Shown one piece after another: positions 51,493 through 59,502 of a DNA stretch of 64,000 bases. The notes under the pieces were generated by a model. It was not told the DNA's origin, did no database searches, and saw nothing but the letters and a program-made list of their open reading frames with translations. Source of the stretch: Rhizobium sophoriradicis (lineage in GTDB: Bacteria > Pseudomonadota > Alphaproteobacteria > Rhizobiales > Rhizobiaceae); the NCBI RefSeq assembly GCF_003939025.1, contig NZ_RQIH01000019.1, positions 1 through 64,000 of the forward strand. The letters are read 5' to 3'. Position 1 is the first letter of the stretch. Each line of letters begins with the position of its first letter. A program made the position numbers and the translations under genes.

Positions 51493-52238
51493 AGGGGACC
51501 GGCAAGACACTGCTCATGATCGGCGCGACCTCGGATATTGGCCGGGCGACGGCAATTGTCTATGCCGAGGCAGGCTGGGCCATTCATCTGGCGGGACGGG
51601 CGCGCGCGGCCGTTCAACGTGAAGCCGACGACATCGCCGCGCGGACGGGAGCAGTTGTCACCGTTCATGAGCTCGATATCCTGGAGACTGCTCGCTTCGA
51701 GGCCTTCCTCGGCGCCGTGTCACCCTTGCCGGACACGGTGGTCTGCGTCGTTGGCGAACTCGGTGAGCAGTCCCGGGCTGAACAGGAGCTCGAATATGCC
51801 GCCATGGTCATGCGGACGAACTTCGAGGGCCCGGCTTTGCTTCTTGGTCTTATGGCCGAGCGTTTCGCAGCGCGCGGATCGGGCACGATCGTCGGCACGA
51901 GCTCTGTCGCCGGCGATCGCGGACGAGCGTCGAACTATGTCTATGGCGCCGCCAAAGCCGGCCTGACCGCCTTCTTGTCCGGCCTGAGGAACAGGCTGTC
52001 CCGGTCCGGCGTGCGCGTGCTGACCGTGAAGCCCGGCTTTGTTCGCACGCGGATGACTGATGGGATGAAACTTCCGCCGCTTCTGACGGCCGAACCGCGG
52101 GAGGTGGCGCAAAAGATTTTCGCGACCGCCGAGGGCGGGAGCCGCAGTGACGTCGTCTACGTCAGAGGGGTCTGGCGACCGCTCATGACGATAATCCGGT
52201 CAATCCCAGAGTCCATCTTCAAGAGGTTGCGGCTGTGA
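51489..52238 (+). CDS. DprE2-like SDR, keto-intermediate reductase
   Basis: 249 aa SDR. Cofactor motif MIGATSDIGRATAIVYAEAG, Ser in GTSSVAGDRG and catalytic pair in YVYGAAKAGLTAFLSGLRNR. The C-terminus (PLMTIIRSIPESIFKRLRL) is amphipathic and membrane-associating, as in mycobacterial DprE2. With DprE1 it would complete the epimerisation at C2' giving polyprenylphosphoryl-D-arabinose. Overlaps 4 nt with the genes on both sides. Confidence 0.87.
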   Translation: MKGTGKTLLMIGATSDIGRATAIVYAEAGWAIHLAGRARAAVQREADDIAARTGAVVTVHELDILETARFEAFLGAVSPLPDTVVCVVGELGEQSRAEQELEYAAMVMRTNFEGPALLLGLMAERFAARGSGTIVGTSSVAGDRGRASNYVYGAAKAGLTAFLSGLRNRLSRSGVRVLTVKPGFVRTRMTDGMKLPPLLTAEPREVAQKIFATAEGGSRSDVVYVRGVWRPLMTIIRSIPESIFKRLRL

Positions 52239-53854
52239 CGGAACCCATAAATCAGGCAGCCTACATCGGAGCGGGAACTCGTGCCCACAGGCGACCTGCA
52301 GCCTGGATACGGCGACTGCTGTCGGCAGAAGGCGCGATCATCGTCGTCGCCTTGGCCTCTGCCGCCATGCTCGCGCTGCCGGGCAGGACCATCAATGCCG
52401 CCTTCATCAATGACGTGCTGATCTTCATCGACGGTGCGCATCGCATCGCCTTTGGCCAGGTGCCGAACCGCGATTTCCACACCGCGCTCGGGCCTCTCGT
52501 CTTTTACATTCCGGCTGCGGGATATCTTCTGTCAGGAAATTTCGGGGCTGCCATACCTCTGGGCATGGCGATCGTCCTCGTCTCTTTCATCCCCGCCATG
52601 ATCCGCATCCTTGGGTCGCGCCTCGCACCTTCATTGGCTGCCGGGCTCGGCATATTCCTTCTTCTCATTCTCGCGGCTCCGATCAATCTCGGCAGTTCCA
52701 TCTGGTATCCTTCCTTCGCGATGTTCTATAACCGCATCGGTTGGGTCGCTCTCGGCCTGCTGCTGGTTATGTATCTGGCACCGCATTCGCCAGCCAGGCG
52801 CAATGATATTGCCGATGCTCTCGCAGCCCTCTTCCTGTTGCTTGTCTCGTTCTATACCAAGGTGACCTACGGGCTCGCCGGGATCGGCCTTATCGCAATC
52901 ATTTTCTCCGATCGGCACCAGCGCCGCTGGGGGGTGACAGCCCTGCTGCTCACGGCACTGGCAATGGTCGCCATCGAGTTCTTCTGGCGCGGAACGGCGC
53001 AGCACATTGAGGATCTGCGGGCGGCGGCGCGCGTCAGCGGCGGTCATGATGTCGGCAGCATTCTGAAGAATATTCGGGAAAACTTCTCCGATCTCACAGT
53101 GTTCGCGGCCGTCGCTTCGCTCGCCCTCTGGCAAAGCCGCAGCCTTCGAGATCTTGTCCTCTGTGGCTTTTGCATCGGCGCCGGCGTGGCGCTCATCAAT
53201 CAGAATGCCCACAGCTGGGGGATCATCACGCTCTATTGCGGGGCAATCGTGCTGTCGCAGAAGACGGCCTGGGTTGAACCGGGCAATGAAAGCCGCGCAG
53301 CAGGACGCTTGGCTCGTGCTGCCGGCGCCCTGCCGCTGATCGGCATCTTGTTCCTGTTGCCCCCGATCGTGCACCACAGCGCGGCCGTCGCCCTGCATAC
53401 GGCGCTCGCGACTGAGAAAGCCGGGCAGTCTCTGGGGCTGCCGGAATTTGACGATGTCCGGGAAGTCGATCCGCCGGGCGGCGAGCCCGATTTCATAAGA
53501 CGCTACCTCGATAACATCGTCACCGGTGGCGCGCTTCTCCAATCTCTGCCGGTTCCAGCCGAACGGGTTTTCGTCCTCGATTTCGCAAACCCATTCTCGG
53601 CCGGACTCGGCATTCGCCCGCCTGCCGGCGACACCGCTTGGCTTCACTGGAATCGCAACATCAATGAAAGGTCCTATATCCCGCCGGACGTGCTCTTTGC
53701 CGACGTCAAGATCGTCATGGTGCCCAAAACCGGCATCAACAGCCTGCCGCTGCAGGAGCTGTATGGCCCATTCCTTGCTGCGAATTTCGATGTGGTGCGG
53801 AAGACATCCGAATGGACGATTTATCAGTGGCGCCCAGGCAAAGGCGCAAAGTGA
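52235..53854 (+). CDS. Polytopic GT-C-like membrane glycosyltransferase 1
   Basis: 539 aa; GTG start inside the previous stop (GTGA). About nine to eleven membrane segments, then a soluble C-terminal domain of about 130 residues (from DDVREVDPPGG). An early extracytoplasmic loop carries NDVLIFIDGAHRIAFGQVPN and RDFHTALGPLVFYIPAAGYL, the acidic-residue loop and G-Q-V-P-x-x-D-F pattern typical of GT-C enzymes using lipid-phosphate sugars. It is paralogous to the next gene (identical FAMFYNRIGW and GLLLVMYL segments). Likely transfers the arabinosyl unit made by the operon. Confidence 0.7.
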   Translation: MTEPINQAAYIGAGTRAHRRPAAWIRRLLSAEGAIIVVALASAAMLALPGRTINAAFINDVLIFIDGAHRIAFGQVPNRDFHTALGPLVFYIPAAGYLLSGNFGAAIPLGMAIVLVSFIPAMIRILGSRLAPSLAAGLGIFLLLILAAPINLGSSIWYPSFAMFYNRIGWVALGLLLVMYLAPHSPARRNDIADALAALFLLLVSFYTKVTYGLAGIGLIAIIFSDRHQRRWGVTALLLTALAMVAIEFFWRGTAQHIEDLRAAARVSGGHDVGSILKNIRENFSDLTVFAAVASLALWQSRSLRDLVLCGFCIGAGVALINQNAHSWGIITLYCGAIVLSQKTAWVEPGNESRAAGRLARAAGALPLIGILFLLPPIVHHSAAVALHTALATEKAGQSLGLPEFDDVREVDPPGGEPDFIRRYLDNIVTGGALLQSLPVPAERVFVLDFANPFSAGLGIRPPAGDTAWLHWNRNINERSYIPPDVLFADVKIVMVPKTGINSLPLQELYGPFLAANFDVVRKTSEWTIYQWRPGKGAK

Positions 53855-53860
53855 GGCACG

Positions 53861-55441
53861 GTGACGCAAGCATCGACGTCGATACCGGAGAAGGATACAT
53901 CGCGGCCGGCCGTTCAGTTGAACTGGTGGCGTGCCATTGTCCCCGGCATTGGATTGCTTCTTGCGGGACTCCTCGCCCTGCCAGGCGCAACGGTCACAAC
54001 CAAATACGTCAATGATCTATTCGTTTTTCTTGATGGCGCACATCGGATCGCGGCCGGACAGGTGCCGAACGTTGATTTCCACACACCTCTCGGGCCGCTG
54101 ACATTCTATATCCCGGCTGTCGGCTACGCTCTGTCCGGCAGCATGGGCGCGGCAATGCCAGTGGGACTGTCCCTGCTGATCCTGTTATTCTCGCTGGTCG
54201 CCGCCGAAATCGTCGGCAGCCGAATGCATTGGGCGCTCGGGCTGCCGCTGGCAAGCTATCTGCTTCTGGTGCTCGCGGTTCCTGCAAACCCCGGCGAACG
54301 GATCGGGGAACTCAGCTTCGCCATGTTCTACAACCGGATCGGCTGGGCGTCACTCGGCTTGCTGCTGGTCATGTACCTGTGCCGCTTGCCCGGCGCCAGC
54401 AGCGGCAAAGGCGCGGACGCAGCATGCGCCAGCTTCCTCGTGCTGCTGATGCTTTACACCAAGATCACCTATGGTGTCGTGGGCCTTGCTTTTCTGATGT
54501 TCATGCTTTTTGACCGTCGCCAGACCGGCTGGGTGGCGCTCACATTTGGGATCGTCGCCGCCAGCATCCTGGCGATTGAGATGGTCTGGGGCGGAGGGGT
54601 CAACTACCTCCTCGACATCAGTCTTGCCGGGAAGAACAGCGGCGGTTTCCCGACGATGACGGCTATCGGTCACGTGGTACGGCATAATTTCGCCGACCTT
54701 CTCGCTTATCTCGCTGTCGCCGTCATCCTTCTCAGTCTGACGCCAAGCTGCCGGCATCTGCTCTTTGTCGGCTTCTGCATGACATCAGGAATCCTCCTGA
54801 TCGAGCAGAACTTCCAATTCTTTGGGATTCTGACGCTTGGCGCGAGCGCTGCCGTGCTGTCGGAAAGTCTCTTTCGTGCCGAGCTTCGCTCTGGGAATGC
54901 AAGAGCGCGGATCGCCCCGCCGCTGCTCGCAGCATTTCTGCTCATGCCGGCTGCGGTCGGCAATGCTGCGTCGCTTGCCATTCATGCCTATTATTCGGCT
55001 GGCGGACGAGGCGAAGCTATTCCGCTGCCTGCCTTTTCCGGGGTTCGGCTGGTGGAGATGTGGAGTGCCGGCCAATTCGAATATTTCCAAGGTTACAACC
55101 GCACGCTTGCCGACGCCTCCGCCGCCCTTTCGCAACTGGATGCTGGGTCTGAGCGTGTTGCCGTTCTGGATTTCGTCAATCCGTTTACCGCCGGTCTCCG
55201 CCTCACGCCGCCCGCCGGAGATAGCGTCTGGTATCATTGGGGACGCACTCTCGGGCCTGAGTATCGTCCAGCCGCGGAAGAGATGTTCGCCGACGTGGAC
55301 CTGATCCTCGACCCGAAGTGGCCCATCGAAATCTGGACAGGGAACGGCATGCGGGACATCTATGCGCATTATATAGCCCGCCACTATGACCTCGTGCGGG
55401 AGACCGCCGATTGGCGCATCTACCGCAGAAACCCTTCCTGA
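53861..55441 (+). CDS. Polytopic GT-C-like membrane glycosyltransferase 2
   Basis: 526 aa; GTG start six nt after the previous stop. Same architecture as the preceding protein: loop motif NDLFVFLDGAHRIAAGQVPN and VDFHTPLGPLTFYIPAVGYA, shared FAMFYNRIGWASLGLLLVMY, and a C-terminal domain with VAVLDFVNPFTAGLRLTPPA matching VFVLDFANPFSAGLGIRPPA in paralogue 1. A tandem duplication is clear. Two linkages or two acceptors would explain two copies. Its 3' end overlaps the convergent GT87 gene by 22 nt. Confidence 0.7.
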   Translation: MTQASTSIPEKDTSRPAVQLNWWRAIVPGIGLLLAGLLALPGATVTTKYVNDLFVFLDGAHRIAAGQVPNVDFHTPLGPLTFYIPAVGYALSGSMGAAMPVGLSLLILLFSLVAAEIVGSRMHWALGLPLASYLLLVLAVPANPGERIGELSFAMFYNRIGWASLGLLLVMYLCRLPGASSGKGADAACASFLVLLMLYTKITYGVVGLAFLMFMLFDRRQTGWVALTFGIVAASILAIEMVWGGGVNYLLDISLAGKNSGGFPTMTAIGHVVRHNFADLLAYLAVAVILLSLTPSCRHLLFVGFCMTSGILLIEQNFQFFGILTLGASAAVLSESLFRAELRSGNARARIAPPLLAAFLLMPAAVGNAASLAIHAYYSAGGRGEAIPLPAFSGVRLVEMWSAGQFEYFQGYNRTLADASAALSQLDAGSERVAVLDFVNPFTAGLRLTPPAGDSVWYHWGRTLGPEYRPAAEEMFADVDLILDPKWPIEIWTGNGMRDIYAHYIARHYDLVRETADWRIYRRNPS

Positions 55442-56589
55442 GCTGGAGCAGATTGTCTTCCGCGTTCTGAAATGACCAGACCGGCGAGCACCAGCACGAG
55501 CGCCCACGCGTACACAGATCCTGCCGTCAGTTGGATCAGGCGGGGAGCGCCGAAGTAGCCGAGTATGATCGGGACCGGTATTATCAGCGCGGTACCTGCC
55601 AACCATGCCCATGGTCTCTGCCAATGGTGCAGCAGGACGGGCAGCAGGAAGAGCGTGTAGTGGATCCATCCTAGCGGGGAGGCCAGAAGAGACGCAATCA
55701 GCGCCAGCCCGCTGACGGAGATTACCGGCGGACGGCGGCGGAATGCCCAGGCGGCGAGGGCAAGCAGCAATAAAACGGCTAGAACCGTGCCCACCGACGG
55801 GAAGCCGGCACGCGCGGCCAGACCTGCAAAGGAAGCATTCGTGAGAAAGACCGCACGTTCGCCGTCCGTCGCAACGAGGCGCAGCCAGTCGAGATAGATT
55901 CCAGGACCGAAAATGGCGAGTGGCATGGCGGCAATGACGGCCGCGGTGGCAAACGATATCAAGCTCGGTCGCCGATGGCCGGCAAGAAAGAGCAGCACCG
56001 GCCAGACTGCGAAATTCGGTTTCATCGAAATGAGCAGGCCGATCATGATGCCGGCGAATACGTCATCGCCTCTTTCCAGGCGGAGCCAGGCGATGACGGC
56101 GATCAAGACCAGAGGCATGTAGATCTGACCTAGGTAGAGCGTGTCCCAAAAACCGGCCAATGCGAAAGCCCAGATGGCGATCAATCCGTGGTGCAGGCCG
56201 TAGCTGTAGCGTCGCAGCAGCAAGGCGACCGCAGCGACGTAGCTGGCAATCGAAATCACCCACCAGATACGCAGCGACCACCCGGGCTCCACGATATCGA
56301 AGGCTTGGAACAGAAGTGCCGAGATCGGAGGATTGAGGTTGGGGTTCCAAGCCTCAAATCCCGGAAAGATGACGTGCGGGGTGAGAGGTGGGTATATGCC
56401 GTAAGGGTCCAAGCCAGCAGCTGCCGCGCGCCCAGACGCGAGGAATGCGCCGAAGTCCCAGAGGCCGTGATCTGAAACGACACGCGGAAATTCGGTGCGG
56501 ATCACCCACAAGCAGATGCCGGCAAGCGCGATTGTCGCGAGCAATTGAAGCGGCCTATCACGGGGTTCAGTAGAAGCAGAGCCTTCCAT
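55420..56589 (-). CDS. GT87-type (DUF2029) membrane glycosyltransferase
   Basis: 389 aa from the ATG at 56589, which has GGAGG 7 nt upstream. About ten membrane segments. GT87 features: DFGAFLASGRAAAAGLDPYG (catalytic Asp loop), NPNLNPPISALLFQAF, YLGQIYMPLVLIAVIAWLRL and GLLISMKPNFAVWPVLLF. The family includes polyprenyl-phosphate mannosyltransferases and mycobacterial AftC, an arabinofuranosyltransferase that uses DPA. Its convergence on the DPA operon makes a DPA-dependent arabinosyltransferase a good hypothesis. Confidence 0.83.
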   Translation of the reverse strand: MEGSASTEPRDRPLQLLATIALAGICLWVIRTEFPRVVSDHGLWDFGAFLASGRAAAAGLDPYGIYPPLTPHVIFPGFEAWNPNLNPPISALLFQAFDIVEPGWSLRIWWVISIASYVAAVALLLRRYSYGLHHGLIAIWAFALAGFWDTLYLGQIYMPLVLIAVIAWLRLERGDDVFAGIMIGLLISMKPNFAVWPVLLFLAGHRRPSLISFATAAVIAAMPLAIFGPGIYLDWLRLVATDGERAVFLTNASFAGLAARAGFPSVGTVLAVLLLLALAAWAFRRRPPVISVSGLALIASLLASPLGWIHYTLFLLPVLLHHWQRPWAWLAGTALIIPVPIILGYFGAPRLIQLTAGSVYAWALVLVLAGLVISERGRQSAPAQEGFLR

Positions 56590-57325
56590 CGAGAGACCTC
56601 CATCAATGCGCCGAGCACCAGGTGGTTGAAGCGAAAGACTGCTCTCAAGCAACCTACCATTTTAATGCTTCATTGCGATGCTCCCCAAGTCCCGATCGGC
56701 GCGCGGAACGCCGTGTCATCGCTAAACACTCGCTAACCTTTTGCCGAGGAGGATGTTCCGTGCGGGCGGCACTGAAAGAGCGTGGCTACGTTTTCCTGGC
56801 TTGTTAGCCGGTCTGCTTCTCGTTCACGTCGCAGACCCGGGCATTGTCCGGGACATCCCTCAGGCCTCACCGAAGTGATAGCGATGAAGTTTCTCGAACG
56901 CCCTGACGTTGTCGACACCCAGCTAGTTCCACTTTTTCAAAATAAGTCATCGAAATCGCTAAGGCGGGAATCGAAAATTTCACACGACGCGGATGAACGC
57001 GCGGTTTTCATAGACCACGCCTTCGATGCCGGCTTCCGAGATGTCGTATTCCGCGACCCCGATCTTGTTGCGGTTGCATCGACGTCCTCCAGCTTTGTCC
57101 TCACCACCACCCTACTGCGTTTCGGCCCGCGAGGTTCGTTCGACGCCGGTCTGCGATTTGTATTGCAGAACGGCTACCGCTTGGTGTGTAAATTGGTAGA
57201 CTGGCTGAGATTATCCGGGGCTAATATACTTCGAATTCTCGATCGCGAGAGTGGCAGGCAGACAAGCAACGTTCAGGCTTTGCGCCGATGGTTTCGGGCA
57301 TGGTCTTCTCATTGGAGCGACAGTG
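56590..57325. other. Long stretch without a confident gene
   Basis: 736 bp between the GT87 gene and the caspase-like gene (divergent starts). An ATG-initiated frame (56884-57453) lacks a good ribosome-binding site, resembles no family and overlaps the next gene. A 15-codon GTG frame (56760-56807) has GAGGAGG upstream. Composition is less GC-rich near 56935-57000. Promoters for both genes must lie here; nothing else is recognised. Confidence 0.5.
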
Positions 57326-59467
57326 ATGGTTTCCATATCTGCGCAGGGGCGAGGTCCACGTTTTTTTATCTGCCTGTTTCTGCTGATCGCGTGTCAAGTT
57401 TTCGCGGGATCTGCTCACGCAGAAAAGCGCGCGGCGATCGTCATCGGCAATAGTGACTATCCTTTTGCGCCGTTGAGCAATCCCCAGAATGACGCCAAGC
57501 TGATCGCCAATACCCTGACCGAATTGAATTTCGACGTGCTTTTGTTTTACGACCTGAAGAAAGAGGCGGTTAGAGACCTCAAAGAGACCGTTCGGACGCA
57601 TCTGGTCGGTGCCGATATTGCCGTCTTCTACTATGCCGGCCACGCCTTGCAGGCCGCTGGGCGCAATCTCCTGTTGCCCGTGGACGTCGATACCAGCTCT
57701 GCGCAGCGGGTGGTCGCCGATGCACTCGTTCTCAATGACCTCATCGATATCGTCAAGAACGATCCTGTCGGGCTGAAGCTCTTCATTCTTGACGCATGCC
57801 GAAACAATCCGGCTGCAAATTTCCAGGGTCTTCGTCAGGGGCTGGCGGACACTGAGGCGGGAAGCGGGCAGGTCTTGGTGGCCTATGCAACGAGCGCCGG
57901 TGAAGTCGCCTATGATGGCACGGGGCTGAACAGCCCCTATTCGTCGGCGCTCGCCAATGCCCTGCAGCGACCGAACCTGGATGTTTATGACACGTTTCGC
58001 ACGGTTCGCGGCGATGTCAGGCAAGCGACCGGCAATGCCCAAATACCTTGGATCACCGGCTCGATCGAAACACGGTTCGTGTTCCGACCACAGGCGGCGA
58101 TCTTGAACGCGGAAGCCGTTGTTCCGCCCACCGAGACCTCGAGCCCGGTTGCTATTGACGAGGTGCTGTGGACCTTCATCAAGGATAGTCCGGATCCCGC
58201 CGATTTCGAGCGTTTTGCCAAGATCTTTCCCCAAAGCGCGCACGCGGCCGAGGCGGAGGAAAAGAGCCGTGTCAAGGTTGCCGCCCTTTCGAAACGCGGG
58301 CTCTATGTGCGTGAAAGCCTTGTCGCCTCATCCATTGCCAGCCAGGTGCCGAGTACGGACGACGCCGAGGCTAAGGAGTTCGTCTTCCAGCAATCGGGCG
58401 AGCGTGCGGTGAGCGAAACGTTCAGGATGTGGCCGAGTGCACTGCCCGAGACGGCGAGCGGCATGCGCAGTCTTGTGACCGAATGCGATCTTTACGGTGC
58501 TGACCCGAACGATCCGCAGAGACAGGTCCCCGGCGTCAGTAATGGTCTCGTCAATGTGCGCGACGCGTTGCGGGCCTGCGCCTTTGCGCTTGCAGCAGAT
58601 CAGAACAATCCCCGGCTGCAGTATCAGCTTGGTCGTGTTCTCGAGATCGCCGGCCGATACAACTGGGCGGAATATTTCTATAAACTCGCCGGCGGCCAGC
58701 AGTATAGCGCCGCTCTCGTCAATCTTGGCTATATGGCTCGCATGGGGATCGGCCGGAAGGTCGACTACGACCAGGCTCTCTCCTACTACATGGCGGCCGC
58801 AAAAATGGGCAACCTGCGCGCACGCACGAACGTCGGCACGGCCTATATTCTTGGCCAGGGTGTCTCGAAGGACCCAGAAGAAGGCATTCTCTGGTATCGT
58901 CTTGCCGCTTCCAGCGGATGGGCCAACGCCATCACCGCGCTGGGTGACTGCTACAGGCTGGGCACCGGTGTAAAGCAGGATGCCTCGCAGGCGGTCGCAC
59001 TTTACATGGCGGCGGCCGATACGGGCCAGATCGACGCCATGGCAAATCTGGGGCAGGCCTATATCAGTGGAGAGGGCACCAAGAAGGATCTTAGACGTGG
59101 CTTGGAGACCCTGCTCAAGGCAACGGACATGGGCAACAAATACGCGCCCTATTACGCCGCGAGGCTGTACCTGAAAGGCGCCGATAAACTCCCTGCTGAT
59201 CGAAACCGCGCGCTTTCCCTCTTCAAGTTATCTGCCAATCGTGGACTTGAGTTGGCCAATCTCGATCTTGCCTTCGGTTACGACAAAGGCAGCTTCACGG
59301 GAAAGGCGGATGTGCCGCTTGCCTATTATTATGGGGTGCTGGCCGAAAAGCTGGGCGTTAACCGGGCCGATGAAGCGCGCGCCGCGATCGGCAAGAAACT
59401 CGACACGGCAACACGGCAAAGGATGGAAGCCCAGGTCGATCTCTTTCTGGAACAGAACGGCAAATGA
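57326..59467 (+). CDS. Exported caspase-like (C14) protein with Sel1 repeats
   Basis: 713 aa from the ATG at 57326 (GGAG upstream). Signal peptide FFICLFLLIACQVFAGSAHA, cleavage before EKR. Caspase p20-like domain: RAAIVIGNSDYPFAPLSNPQ, catalytic His106 (FYYAGHALQ) and Cys158 (FILDACRNNPA). After a linker come tandem Sel1-like repeats (about 500-670), for example VNLGYMARMGIGRKVDYDQA and ALGDCYRLGTGVKQDASQAV. Such proteins are common in rhizobia; role unknown, probably periplasmic proteolysis or scaffolding. It lies between glycan genes with no overlap. Confidence 0.88.
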   Translation: MVSISAQGRGPRFFICLFLLIACQVFAGSAHAEKRAAIVIGNSDYPFAPLSNPQNDAKLIANTLTELNFDVLLFYDLKKEAVRDLKETVRTHLVGADIAVFYYAGHALQAAGRNLLLPVDVDTSSAQRVVADALVLNDLIDIVKNDPVGLKLFILDACRNNPAANFQGLRQGLADTEAGSGQVLVAYATSAGEVAYDGTGLNSPYSSALANALQRPNLDVYDTFRTVRGDVRQATGNAQIPWITGSIETRFVFRPQAAILNAEAVVPPTETSSPVAIDEVLWTFIKDSPDPADFERFAKIFPQSAHAAEAEEKSRVKVAALSKRGLYVRESLVASSIASQVPSTDDAEAKEFVFQQSGERAVSETFRMWPSALPETASGMRSLVTECDLYGADPNDPQRQVPGVSNGLVNVRDALRACAFALAADQNNPRLQYQLGRVLEIAGRYNWAEYFYKLAGGQQYSAALVNLGYMARMGIGRKVDYDQALSYYMAAAKMGNLRARTNVGTAYILGQGVSKDPEEGILWYRLAASSGWANAITALGDCYRLGTGVKQDASQAVALYMAAADTGQIDAMANLGQAYISGEGTKKDLRRGLETLLKATDMGNKYAPYYAARLYLKGADKLPADRNRALSLFKLSANRGLELANLDLAFGYDKGSFTGKADVPLAYYYGVLAEKLGVNRADEARAAIGKKLDTATRQRMEAQVDLFLEQNGK

Positions 59468-59502
59468 CGGTTCGGAGCTGACCTGAACGGGGGAGCATCG
59501 GC

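Noticed and set aside
48180..55441. Nod-factor arabinosylation genes (noeCHOP) as the function of the DPA operon
   Set aside because: The enzymes fit, but no nod gene or nod box was seen in the window and two extra transferases plus GT87 point to a larger glycan. Kept as a possibility only.
56884..57453. Open frame of 190 codons starting MKFLERPDVVDTQLVPLFQN
   Set aside because: No good ribosome-binding site, no family pattern, and it overlaps the well-supported signal peptide of the caspase-like gene in another frame.
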